From positions 1-32,629 of the forward strand of contig JAIXQE010000117.1 in NCBI GenBank assembly GCA_027485815.1: 32,629 nt of DNA, in the 5' to 3' direction. Positions 1 to 6,886 of the stretch are shown in pieces. The position numbers and the translations under genes are program-made. The notes beneath the pieces were generated by a model. That model made no database searches, was not told the origin of the DNA, and saw only the letters and a list, made by a program, of their open reading frames with translations. Within the stretch, counting starts at the first letter, position 1; each line of letters opens with the position of its first letter. The stretch is from Opitutaceae bacterium (GTDB lineage Bacteria; Verrucomicrobiota; Verrucomicrobiia; Opitutales; Opitutaceae).

Positions 1-1263
1 ACGCTCACGCCCTACCTGCGCGAGAACGCGATGGAGCTGAACGCCTCGTTCACGCTGAGCTCGGATCCCCGGATCGACCGCGGACAGAACCGCTCCGCGG
101 GTCTGCTCGCGAAGTGGCGGCAGGACTTCGCGCCGGGCCGCACGCGGCTCATCGCCGGCCTCGACCTCGACCGCAGCCCCGGTTCCCGCCGCGAGGACAA
201 CCTCCTCGTCACCCGCACGGGCAGCGGCGCCAGCACGGTCTACACCAGCTACGTGCGTGGCACGCGGATCTACGACTACGCGGTCACGTTCCGGAGCGCC
301 GCGCCCTACCTCCACGTGGAGACGTCGCCCCTGCCACCGCTGCGCCTCACCGCGGGCCTGCGCCACGACACCCTGGAGTTCGACCTGAACAACCGGCTGC
401 CCGCAGGCACGGTCGCGGCGAACGTCTACGGCGCGACGCGCCATTACGGGCAGATCGCGAGCCACGCCGCCCGCTACAATCGCGCCAGCCCCAAGCTGGG
501 CGCCACCTGGGCGCTGAGTCCGGCGCTCCACCTATACGGCTCACTCAACGAGGGGTTCCGCGCCCCCTCCGAGAGCCAGCTCTTCCGCGCCGGCGGCGAA
601 GCCCAGCCGGCGAACGCGCTCCACCGCGCCCGCCTCGCCCTCGCCCTCCAGCCCATCCGCGCCCGCCAGGCCGAACTCGGCCTCCGCGGGGACCTCGGCC
701 GCTGGTCCGGCCACGTCGTGGCCTACGACCTCGTCAAGCGCGACGACCTCGTGAGCCAGCGCGACCTCGCCACCAACCTGACCACGAGCGTCAACGCCGG
801 CCGCACCCGCCACCGGGGCGTCGAGGCCGGCCTTGGCGGGCCGCTCCCCGGCCGGCTCCGGCTCGACGTCGCCTTCTCGCACGCCCGGCACACCTACGAG
901 GACTGGGTGACCGCCACGGCCAACTTCAGCGGCAAGGAGATGGAATCCGCCCCCCGGCTGCTGACCAACACGCGGCTCAGCTGGACCCCCGGCGGCCGCG
1001 TCTTCCTCCAGGCGGAATGGGTGCGCCTCGGCGCGTACTGGCTCGAGGCGGGCAACTCGCCCTTCTTCGGCCGCTATCCCGGCCACGACCTGGTGAATCT
1101 GCGCGCCAGTTGGCAGGCCACGCCCCGCTTCAGCCTCTTCGCCCGCGTCCTCAACGCCGGCGACCGCCGCTACGCCGACAGCGCCTCGGTTTCCTCCAAC
1201 ACGCCCGTGTTCACCCCGGGCCTCCCCCGCTCCGCCTACGGCGGCGTGGACTACCGCTGGTGA
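1..1263 (+). CDS. TonB-dependent outer membrane receptor, C-terminal part (5' truncated)
   Basis: The frame is open from the first base, so the N-terminal signal, TonB box and plug lie outside the window. The remaining 420 residues look like a TonB-dependent receptor beta-barrel: alternating polar and hydrophobic strands, the motif NEGFRAPSESQLFR typical of the mid-barrel, repeated strand/turn blocks, and a C-terminal strand ending in an aromatic residue (GGVDYRW). Such receptors import chelated metals or other large ligands across the outer membrane using TonB energy. The next gene starts 16 bp downstream and encodes a copper-domain protein, so a copper or other metal ligand is plausible, but the substrate cannot be read from the barrel. 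Family assignment is firm; substrate is inference. Confidence 0.85.
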   Translation, partial: TLTPYLRENAMELNASFTLSSDPRIDRGQNRSAGLLAKWRQDFAPGRTRLIAGLDLDRSPGSRREDNLLVTRTGSGASTVYTSYVRGTRIYDYAVTFRSAAPYLHVETSPLPPLRLTAGLRHDTLEFDLNNRLPAGTVAANVYGATRHYGQIASHAARYNRASPKLGATWALSPALHLYGSLNEGFRAPSESQLFRAGGEAQPANALHRARLALALQPIRARQAELGLRGDLGRWSGHVVAYDLVKRDDLVSQRDLATNLTTSVNAGRTRHRGVEAGLGGPLPGRLRLDVAFSHARHTYEDWVTATANFSGKEMESAPRLLTNTRLSWTPGGRVFLQAEWVRLGAYWLEAGNSPFFGRYPGHDLVNLRASWQATPRFSLFARVLNAGDRRYADSASVSSNTPVFTPGLPRSAYGGVDYRW

Positions 1264-1279
1264 CCCCTCCCGTCCCCCG

Positions 1280-3250
1280 ATGACCGCCCGTTCCCTGCTG
1301 CTCAGCCTCACGCTCCTCCTCGCCGGCCCCGCGTCCGCCGCCGACGCCCCGCACGCCCACGCCGCCCCCCCGCCGACCCCGGTCGACGGCCCCGACCTGC
1401 GCGCGTCCGCCACCGTGGACCCGCAGGGCCGGCTGTGGGTGGTGACCCACGAGCACGGGCGGGTCTTCGTGCGCCGGTCCGACGACGCGGGCGCCTCGTG
1501 GACGACGCCGGTGGTGGTCAACCCCGTGGCCGAGACGCTCGATCCCGGCGCCGACGCCCGGCCCAAGGTGCTGGTCTCCGCGGGCGGCGAGGTGTTCGTG
1601 ACGTGGACCCAGGCCCTGGCCAAGCCCTACAGCGGCGCGATCCGCCTCGCGCGTTCGCTCGACGGCGGGCGCACCTTCACCGCGCCGCTGACCGTGCACC
1701 GGCACCGCGACGAGATCACGCACCGCTTCGATGCGCTGGCGTTCGACGGCCAGGGGCGGCTCTTCGTGGCGTGGATCGACAAGCGCGACGCCGTCACGGC
1801 GGCGGGGGCCACCCCGAAGTACCGCGGGGCGGCGCTTTACTTCGCGGTTTCCGAGGACCGCGGCGCGACCTTCAAGGGCGACTTCAAGGCGGCCGACCAC
1901 GCGTGCGAGTGCTGCCGCATTGCGCTCGCCACCGACGCCACGGGCCGCGTCCACGCCCTCTGGCGCCACATCTTCGCACCCAACGTCCGCGACCACGCGA
2001 CGGCGCGGCTCAACCCCGACGGGACGGCGAGCGGCTTCCGGCGGGCGACCAGCGACGACTGGCGGCTCGACGCCTGCCCGCACCACGGACCGTCGCTCGA
2101 CTTCGACGCGGAGGGCACGGCCCACGCGGTCTGGTTCACCGCCGACGCGGAGGGCGGCATCGCCGCCTACGGCCGGCTCGGGGCGGGTGCGGCTCCGGAG
2201 GGGCGGCGCCGGCTGGGTGGCAAGTTCGCGGCCCACGCGGACCTGGCCGTGGCGGGGCGGCGGATCGCGGTGGCCTGGCGGGAGTTCGCCGAGGGCCGGA
2301 TGCACCTGCGCGCGGCGCTCTCCGAGGATGCCGGCGCGACCTGGCGGGAGCAGGCGGTGACCTCCGTCGCCGGACCCACGGGCCAGCCGCGGGTGCTCGC
2401 GCGGGGCGGCTCCTTCCTGATCTTCTGGCACACCGCGGAGCAGCCGCTGCGGGTCCACCCGCTCGAGGCGACCGTGGCGCCCCCGGCGGCGGCCGCGCCG
2501 CGTTACGACCTCCGCGGGGAGGTGATCGCGACCACTCCCGACGGCAACGGCCTGATCGTCCACCACGAGGAAATCCCCGGCTACATGCCGGCGATGACGA
2601 TGGAGTTCCTCCTGCAAGGGGCGAAGGCCGCGGACTTCCGCGAGGGGCAGAAGATCCGGGCGCGGATGTACGAGTCCGCCCCGGGCGAATTCAAGCTGGA
2701 GGACATCCGGACGGAAAGCCCGGCCCCCGCCGGAGCGGCGAAGAAGGGTGTCGAGCACGAGGCCTTCGTGGAACTGGGCGAGCGAGCGCCGGAGTTCGAG
2801 CTGCTGAACCAACTGGGGGAGAAGGTCGGGCTGGAGCGGTACCGCGGGAAGCGGATCGTCCTGAACTTCATCTTCACCCGCTGCCCCGTCGCCACGATGT
2901 GCCCGGCGGCCACCGCCCGGATGATCTCCCTCCAACGCCAGGCGGCCGCGCGCGAGATCAAGGACTTCCAGCTGCTCTCGATCTCGATGGATCCCGTCTA
3001 CGACACCCCCGCGGTGCTGCGCGAGTACGCCGAGGCGCGCGGGGTCGATCCGTCCAACTTCCAGTTCCTCACCGGCAGCGAGGCCGCGGTGCGCCGGATG
3101 CTCGCGCAGTTCGGCGTGATCGCCGAGCCCAGCGAGAACATCTGGAAGCACACCCTCGCCACCGTGCTCATCGACCGCGACGGCCGCATCAGCCAGCGCG
3201 TCGAGGGCGCCAGCTGGGACCCCGAGATCTTCCTCCGCCTGCTCCAATGA
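1280..3250 (+). CDS. Secreted three-module protein: Asp-box (BNR) propeller + CusF-like copper domain + Sco/SenC domain
   Basis: The product has 656 residues with a signal peptide (about 1-21). Residues about 40-400 form a sialidase-like propeller with four Asp boxes (67-74 SDDAGASW, 126-133, 191-198, 348-355). It carries an unusual CECC at 209-212 and CPHHG at 266-270, likely metal or redox sites. Residues about 409-477 match CusF-like copper domains (HHEEIPGYMPAMTMEF), with Met where E. coli CusF has the ligand Trp. Residues about 499-656 are a thioredoxin-fold Sco domain with Cys535, Cys541 and His624. Sco proteins deliver copper to the CuA site of cytochrome oxidase. The two C-terminal modules repeat in the gene at 4626. 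The propeller probably is not a sialidase; copper binding is inferred from the attached modules. It is closely spaced after the receptor gene and before the Cys-rich CusF gene. Confidence 0.85.
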   Translation: MTARSLLLSLTLLLAGPASAADAPHAHAAPPPTPVDGPDLRASATVDPQGRLWVVTHEHGRVFVRRSDDAGASWTTPVVVNPVAETLDPGADARPKVLVSAGGEVFVTWTQALAKPYSGAIRLARSLDGGRTFTAPLTVHRHRDEITHRFDALAFDGQGRLFVAWIDKRDAVTAAGATPKYRGAALYFAVSEDRGATFKGDFKAADHACECCRIALATDATGRVHALWRHIFAPNVRDHATARLNPDGTASGFRRATSDDWRLDACPHHGPSLDFDAEGTAHAVWFTADAEGGIAAYGRLGAGAAPEGRRRLGGKFAAHADLAVAGRRIAVAWREFAEGRMHLRAALSEDAGATWREQAVTSVAGPTGQPRVLARGGSFLIFWHTAEQPLRVHPLEATVAPPAAAAPRYDLRGEVIATTPDGNGLIVHHEEIPGYMPAMTMEFLLQGAKAADFREGQKIRARMYESAPGEFKLEDIRTESPAPAGAAKKGVEHEAFVELGERAPEFELLNQLGEKVGLERYRGKRIVLNFIFTRCPVATMCPAATARMISLQRQAAAREIKDFQLLSISMDPVYDTPAVLREYAEARGVDPSNFQFLTGSEAAVRRMLAQFGVIAEPSENIWKHTLATVLIDRDGRISQRVEGASWDPEIFLRLLQ

Positions 3251-3275
3251 ACGACCTTTCCAGATTCGCTTCCCA

Positions 3276-3686
3276 ATGAAAACCATCCGCCTCCTCCCCC
3301 TCCTCCCCCTCCTCCCCCTCGCCGCGGCCGCCCTGTTCGCCGCCGAGGGCAAGAACTGCGGCTGCGACTGCTGCAAGGACCGCCCCAAGGGCACCGCCTG
3401 CTGCTGCTTCGAGGACACGCCCGCCGCGCCCGCGGCCGCCGCCGCCAACGACGGCATCAAGCGCCACGATCTCCGCGGGGTCGTCACCAACGTCTACGCG
3501 GACCGCTCCGCGCTGCTCGTCCGCCACGAGGAGATCCCCGGCTTCATGAAGCCGATGACGATGCTCTTCAAGGTGGACGCCGCCACGCTGCAGGCAGCGC
3601 GGAAGGGCCAGACGATCACGGCCCGGATGTCCCGCCAGGGCAACGACTGGGTGCTCGAGGACGTCAAGGTCGTCGCGCAGCCGTGA
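3276..3686 (+). CDS. Small exported Cys-rich protein with CusF-like copper-binding domain
   Basis: The product has 136 residues with a signal peptide (1-22) whose hydrophobic core is Leu-Leu-Pro repeats. A short segment holds seven cysteines (28, 30, 32, 33, 42, 43, 44; CGCDCC and CCC), followed by an Ala-rich linker. A CusF-like domain spans about 64-133 with the motif RHEEIPGFMKPMTMLF. The His/Met set fits periplasmic Cu(I) binding, and the Cys cluster could add a second metal site or serve redox. It lies 25 bp after the Sco fusion gene, and its stop codon overlaps the GTG start of modA (GTGA), so translation of modA is probably coupled to it. Domain assignment is good; the role as copper chaperone or metal buffer is inference. 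Confidence 0.8.
   Translation: MKTIRLLPLLPLLPLAAAALFAAEGKNCGCDCCKDRPKGTACCCFEDTPAAPAAAAANDGIKRHDLRGVVTNVYADRSALLVRHEEIPGFMKPMTMLFKVDAATLQAARKGQTITARMSRQGNDWVLEDVKVVAQP
3291..3319 (+). repeat. 9-bp tandem repeat (ctcctcccc, about 3.2 copies) in the signal peptide
   Basis: Three full copies of ctcctcccc plus a partial copy encode the Leu-Leu-Pro repeats in the signal peptide core of the Cys-rich CusF-like protein. Slippage by one unit would change the leader by three residues without breaking the frame. Confidence 0.8.
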
Positions 3687-4465
3687 TCCGCTCCGGGGCC
3701 GCGTTCCTCCTGGCGGCCCTGCTCGCCGCCCCTTTGCCGGCCGCCGCGCCGGTGGCGGTCGCCGCGGCCGCCAACCTGGCCCCCGTGCTCGGGCCGCTGG
3801 AGGCCGCGTTCCGCGCCGCGCGGCCGGCGGTGCAGCTGACGCTCACCGTCGGCGCGTCCGGCAGCCTGCACGCGCAGATCCGGCAAGGCGCCCCCTTTGA
3901 CGTGCTGCTGGCGGCCGACGTGGACTACCCGCGCGCGCTGGTGGCGGCGGGAGACGCCGACCCCGCCACCTTTCGGGTCTTTGCCCGCGGCCGCCTCGTG
4001 TTCTGGACCCTGCGCGGGCCCCTGGCGGGCGACGATCTGCGCGCGGCGCTGTCCGGCCGTCCCTGGGCGACCCTCGCCCTCGCGCAGCCGCGCACGGCGC
4101 CCTACGGCCGGGCCGCGGAGGCGGTGCTGCGGGAGCTGGGTTTCCCTCCCGATGCCGGCACCCGGCTGGTTCTGGGCGAGACGGTCGCCCAGGCGGCGCA
4201 ATTCGTGGAATCCGGCGCCGCGGAGGCGGGCTTCGTGGCGCTGGCGGCGGTGCTCTCGCCGCGCCTGGCGGGTCGCGGGCACTGGCGGGAGGTGCCGGCG
4301 GACCTGCATCCGGGGGTGGTTCTGGATCATGCCGCCGTGCTCACCCGTCGCGGCGTGGCACGGGGCGAGGCGCGCGCGTTCCTCGACTTCCTCGATGGGC
4401 CGGAGGCGCGGTCCATCCTGCACCGGTTCGGCTACGCGACCCCTGCTGCCCCGGCGGCGCCCTGA
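3683..4465 (+). CDS. modA: Molybdate-type ABC transporter periplasmic substrate-binding protein
   Basis: The product has 260 residues with a signal peptide (about 1-22). It shows the ModA family landmarks: AAAANLAPVLGPLEAAF at the mature N-terminus, GASGSLHAQIRQGAPFDVLLAAD (oxyanion-contacting Ser and Ala), and GETVAQAAQFVESGAAEAG in the second lobe. ModA binds molybdate or tungstate in the periplasm and hands it to ModB. The GTG start overlaps the preceding stop codon (GTGA), tying it to the copper-protein operon. A perfect hairpin follows the stop directly. ModB lies 1.1 kb downstream beyond a CusF-Sco gene, and no ModC ATPase is present. The family is clear; molybdate as ligand is from family knowledge, and another oxyanion cannot be excluded. 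Confidence 0.88.
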   Translation: MIRSGAAFLLAALLAAPLPAAAPVAVAAAANLAPVLGPLEAAFRAARPAVQLTLTVGASGSLHAQIRQGAPFDVLLAADVDYPRALVAAGDADPATFRVFARGRLVFWTLRGPLAGDDLRAALSGRPWATLALAQPRTAPYGRAAEAVLRELGFPPDAGTRLVLGETVAQAAQFVESGAAEAGFVALAAVLSPRLAGRGHWREVPADLHPGVVLDHAAVLTRRGVARGEARAFLDFLDGPEARSILHRFGYATPAAPAAP

Positions 4466-4468
4466 GGG

Positions 4469-4502
4469 CGCGAGGCCGGTGCCTCGCGGGGTGGCCCACC
4501 CC
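4469..4502 (+). terminator. Hairpin pair after modA (possible terminator or attenuator)
   Basis: Four bases after the modA stop there is a perfect 8-bp stem (CGCGAGGC / GCCTCGCG, 4-nt loop CGGT, 4469-4488). A second dyad, GGGGTGG-C-CCACCCC (4488-4502), follows at once. There is no T-run, so it is not a classical intrinsic terminator. It may stop or stabilise the upstream transcript. Confidence 0.5.
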
Positions 4503-4530
4503 TACGCAATCGATGCACGCCAGTGCGTAG
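4502..4530. other. Inverted repeat CTACGCA-15 nt-TGCGTAG upstream of the CusF-Sco gene
   Basis: A perfect 7-bp inverted repeat with a 15-nt spacer lies in the 160-bp gap between modA and the CusF-Sco gene. It could be an operator for the downstream genes, but it does not resemble a ModE box. No convincing -35/-10 pair was seen in this gap. Confidence 0.3.
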
Positions 4531-4625
4531 AAGATGAACGGGCCGACCGCTGGACGCCGCCGCACCTCCCGCTAGCCTCACGGTCACCAACCCGGGCCCT
4601 TGGTCCGATTCAACCCGTTCCCGCC

Positions 4626-5510
4626 ATGAACCTTCTCCGCCGCATCCTGCCCGTCTTCCTGGCCGTGGGAGCCCTGCCCTTGGCGGCCGCCACCGCCCCG
4701 CGCCACGACCTCACCGGCAAGGTGGTGGCGGTCGATCCGGCTCGCCACGTGATCCGCGTCCACCACGAGCCGATCCCGGGCCTGATGCCGGAGATGGCGA
4801 TGGACTTCACCGTGCCCGGCGCGGATCTCGGCGCGTTCCAGCCGGGCCAGCGGGTGAAGGCGCGGCTCTACGCCGTGGACAAGGGGGAGTTCGCCCTGGA
4901 GGGCCTGCGGGTCGCGGACCCGGAGCAGGAGCGCCTGCTCGCGGACGCGGCCTTCATGCTGCAGTCCGACACCGCCGCCCGCGAGCCGCACGTGTTCCGC
5001 GAGATCGGCGAGGACGCCCCGTACTTCAAGCTCTACAACCACCGCGGCGAGGTGGTCTCGCTCGAGTCCTACCGCGGCCAGCGCGTGGTGCTGAACTTCA
5101 TCTTCACCCGCTGCCCGGTGCCGACGATGTGCGCGGCCGCGACCGCGCGGATGATGGAGATCCAGCAGCAGGCGCGCCTGCGCGGCCTGCGGGACATCCA
5201 GTTCCTCTCCATTTCTCTCGACCCCGACTACGACACGCCAGCGGTCCTGCGCGCCTACGCGGCCGCCCGGGGCATCGACACCAGCAACTTCAGCTTCCTC
5301 ACCGGTCCCGCCGGGGCCGTGCGCAGCCTGCTCGCCCAGAGCGGGGTCTTCGTCGTGCCTTCGGCCGGCCTGTGGAACCACACCATCTCCACCCTCGTGA
5401 TCGACCGTACCGGCCGGATCGCCGACCGCTACGAGGGGGCCAACTGGGACATCGGGGCGATGCTGCAGCGGCTCTCGCCCGAGGCCGAGGGCACCACCGC
5501 CGCGCGCTGA
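4626..5510 (+). CDS. Exported CusF-like / Sco (SenC) fusion protein
   Basis: The product has 294 residues with a signal peptide (about 1-22). A CusF-like domain at about 27-96 carries HHEPIPGLMPEMAMDF. A thioredoxin-fold Sco domain spans about 124-285 with Cys163, Cys169 (TRCPVPTMC) and His252 (WNHT). Sco domains bind copper through two Cys and one His and help assemble the CuA centre of cytochrome c oxidase. The usual Sco spacing is CX3C; here it is CX5C, as in the 1280-3250 protein, to which this gene is clearly paralogous over both modules. It lies between modA and modB after a 160-bp gap with hairpins, so it may start its own transcript. Fusions of a copper domain with Sco are known; the insertion into a mod locus is unusual. 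Confidence 0.87.
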   Translation: MNLLRRILPVFLAVGALPLAAATAPRHDLTGKVVAVDPARHVIRVHHEPIPGLMPEMAMDFTVPGADLGAFQPGQRVKARLYAVDKGEFALEGLRVADPEQERLLADAAFMLQSDTAAREPHVFREIGEDAPYFKLYNHRGEVVSLESYRGQRVVLNFIFTRCPVPTMCAAATARMMEIQQQARLRGLRDIQFLSISLDPDYDTPAVLRAYAAARGIDTSNFSFLTGPAGAVRSLLAQSGVFVVPSAGLWNHTISTLVIDRTGRIADRYEGANWDIGAMLQRLSPEAEGTTAAR

Positions 5511-5566
5511 GCGGCCGGGTGTTTGGGCGTTGAGCTGCGCCGGGGCGCCCGCGAGGCTCCCGGCGC

Positions 5567-6262
5567 TTGCCCGACGCCGCCTCCAGCTTCCTCGGGCTGC
5601 CGGCCCCGCTCTGGCAGTCCCTCTGGCTCACCCTGCGGCTGGCCGCGCTCACGACCTTGGTGCTGGGCCTGATCGGGCTGCCGCTGGCGCACTGGCTCAA
5701 CACCACCCGCTGGCGGCTCGCGCCCGCCCTCGAGACGCTGGTCGCGCTCCCCATCGTGCTCCCGCCGACGGTGATCGGATTCTACCTGCTGGTCGCGTTC
5801 TCACCGCGGCATCTTCCCGGCAGCTGGTGGCGCGACGCCACCGGCGCCCCCCTGGCGTTCTCCTTCACCGGCCTCGTCATCGCCTCGGTGATTTACTCCC
5901 TCCCCTTCGCCGTGCAGCCCTTCCAGGCCGCGCTGCGGGCAGTGCCGCGGGATCTGCTGGACGCCGGGCAGGCGCTGGGGGCGGGACCGCTCCGCGTTTT
6001 CCTGCGCCTGCACCTGCCGCTGGCGCGGCGGGGCATCACCGCCGGCCTGACCCTCGGGTTCGCGCACACACTGGGCGAGTTCGGCGTGGTGCTGATGATC
6101 GGGGGCTCGATCCCGGGCGTGACCCGCGTGGCGAGCATCGCGTTGTACGACGAGGTGCAGGCGCTCGACTACCCTCAGGCCCACGCCTTCGCGGCGGTAT
6201 TGCTGGTGCTCTCGTTCGCCCTGCTGCTGGTCGTGACCCTGCTGCAGCGGCGTCGGGGCTGA
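5567..6262 (+). CDS. modB: Molybdate-type ABC transporter permease
   Basis: The product has 231 residues with about five or six membrane segments. ModB/CysT-type permease landmarks are LPPTVIGFYLL (65-75), the cytoplasmic EAA loop (about 130-150, DAGQALGAGPLRVF) that contacts the ATPase, and HTLGEFGVVLMIGG (167-180). It forms the inner-membrane channel for the oxyanion delivered by ModA. The only start giving the full first membrane segment is TTG at 5567, because an in-frame stop lies just upstream and no ATG occurs near the N-terminus. It lies 56 bp after the CusF-Sco gene. No ModC follows within the window, so it must use an ATPase encoded elsewhere, or the system is incomplete. Confidence 0.88.
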   Translation: MPDAASSFLGLPAPLWQSLWLTLRLAALTTLVLGLIGLPLAHWLNTTRWRLAPALETLVALPIVLPPTVIGFYLLVAFSPRHLPGSWWRDATGAPLAFSFTGLVIASVIYSLPFAVQPFQAALRAVPRDLLDAGQALGAGPLRVFLRLHLPLARRGITAGLTLGFAHTLGEFGVVLMIGGSIPGVTRVASIALYDEVQALDYPQAHAFAAVLLVLSFALLLVVTLLQRRRG

Positions 6263-6410
6263 CGGTTGTCGGTGGGCGGTGGACGGGGGGCAGATGACGG
6301 GGGTGTGGGAACGGTCACGACATAGTATCCACTACCCCGAGCCTTGTCGCGCGGGACTGCCCCTTACCGACACTTGACGCCCGCGCCTCTTTCACGTCCT
6401 TCTCGCTCTG

Positions 6411-6773
6411 ATGCCGCCCGTCCGCCGAGTCGAACCGTCCCTCCCGTGCCGCTTGGGCGCCGGGTTGGCGGCGGCCCTCGTGCTCATACTGACGCTGCTG
6501 GCCGCGAGTCCGGCCGCGCACGCCTGGCTCCACGCGGAAACCGCGGAGTGCGCCGGTCACGCCCACGCCCCCGCGCCCGAGGACCACGACGCCGACCGGG
6601 GTTGCGCGGTGGTGCTGATGATGTCCGGCGTCGAGCTCCCGCTGGAACCCCTCTCTCCCCTGCCGCCCCGGCTGATCGCCGGGAGCGACCTGCGGGCCAC
6701 GGCCGCCGCGCCGGACCTGCGCCGCCCGCGCTACCTCCGCCAGCCGGAGCGTGGTCCGCCCGGGTTGAGCTGA
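6411..6773 (+). CDS. Small membrane-anchored or exported His/Cys-rich protein
   Basis: The product has 120 residues with one hydrophobic segment (about 16-36) acting as signal or anchor. A short His/Cys/acid-rich stretch follows: His37, His41, Cys47, His50, His52, His59, Cys65, including CAGHAHAP and EDHD. The C-terminal third is Pro/Arg-rich and probably disordered. I recognise similar small proteins beside metal-related TonB receptors in Opitutaceae-like genomes, but can give no family name with confidence. A role in holding or sensing zinc or copper at the membrane surface is inferred from the ligand-rich segment and from the ZnuD-like receptor gene 113 bp downstream. The 148-bp gap before it shows no clear promoter; the only AT-richer patch is at about 6320-6334. 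Confidence 0.65.
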   Translation: MPPVRRVEPSLPCRLGAGLAAALVLILTLLAASPAAHAWLHAETAECAGHAHAPAPEDHDADRGCAVVLMMSGVELPLEPLSPLPPRLIAGSDLRATAAAPDLRRPRYLRQPERGPPGLS

Positions 6774-6823
6774 AGCCTGCGTTCCCGCGCCCGGCCGGAC
6801 GAAACCCGGCGGGCTCCCTGCCT

Positions 6824-6841
6824 GGACGGTGCCCACCGTCC
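6824..6841. promoter_or_regulatory. Perfect 8+8 bp dyad 45 bp upstream of the ZnuD-like receptor start
   Basis: GGACGGTG-CC-CACCGTCC is a perfect inverted repeat with a 2-bp centre. It lies between the small His/Cys-rich gene and the receptor gene. Its symmetry and position suit a dimeric repressor operator, such as a metal regulator. It is GC-rich, unlike known Zur or Fur boxes, and could instead be an RNA hairpin. Confidence 0.4.
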
Positions 6842-6886
6842 CGCGTCCGGCGTCCCCGCTGCCGCGTCCCTTCCGCTCCTCCCGTC

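Noticed and set aside
1211-3490. 759-codon minus-strand open frame
   Set aside because: It is antisense to the three-module copper protein, which has clear domains and codon pattern; the frame is Arg/Gly/Val-rich low complexity with no family features, as expected from high GC.
4466-4625. Molybdenum-cofactor riboswitch or ModE box between modA and the CusF-Sco gene
   Set aside because: Hairpins are present, but no Moco riboswitch features or ATCGnTATATA-like ModE half sites were seen.
6344-6886. Longer N-terminus for the ZnuD-like receptor
   Set aside because: It overlaps the small His/Cys-rich gene and would place a Pro/Arg-rich region ahead of a clear signal peptide at 6887.
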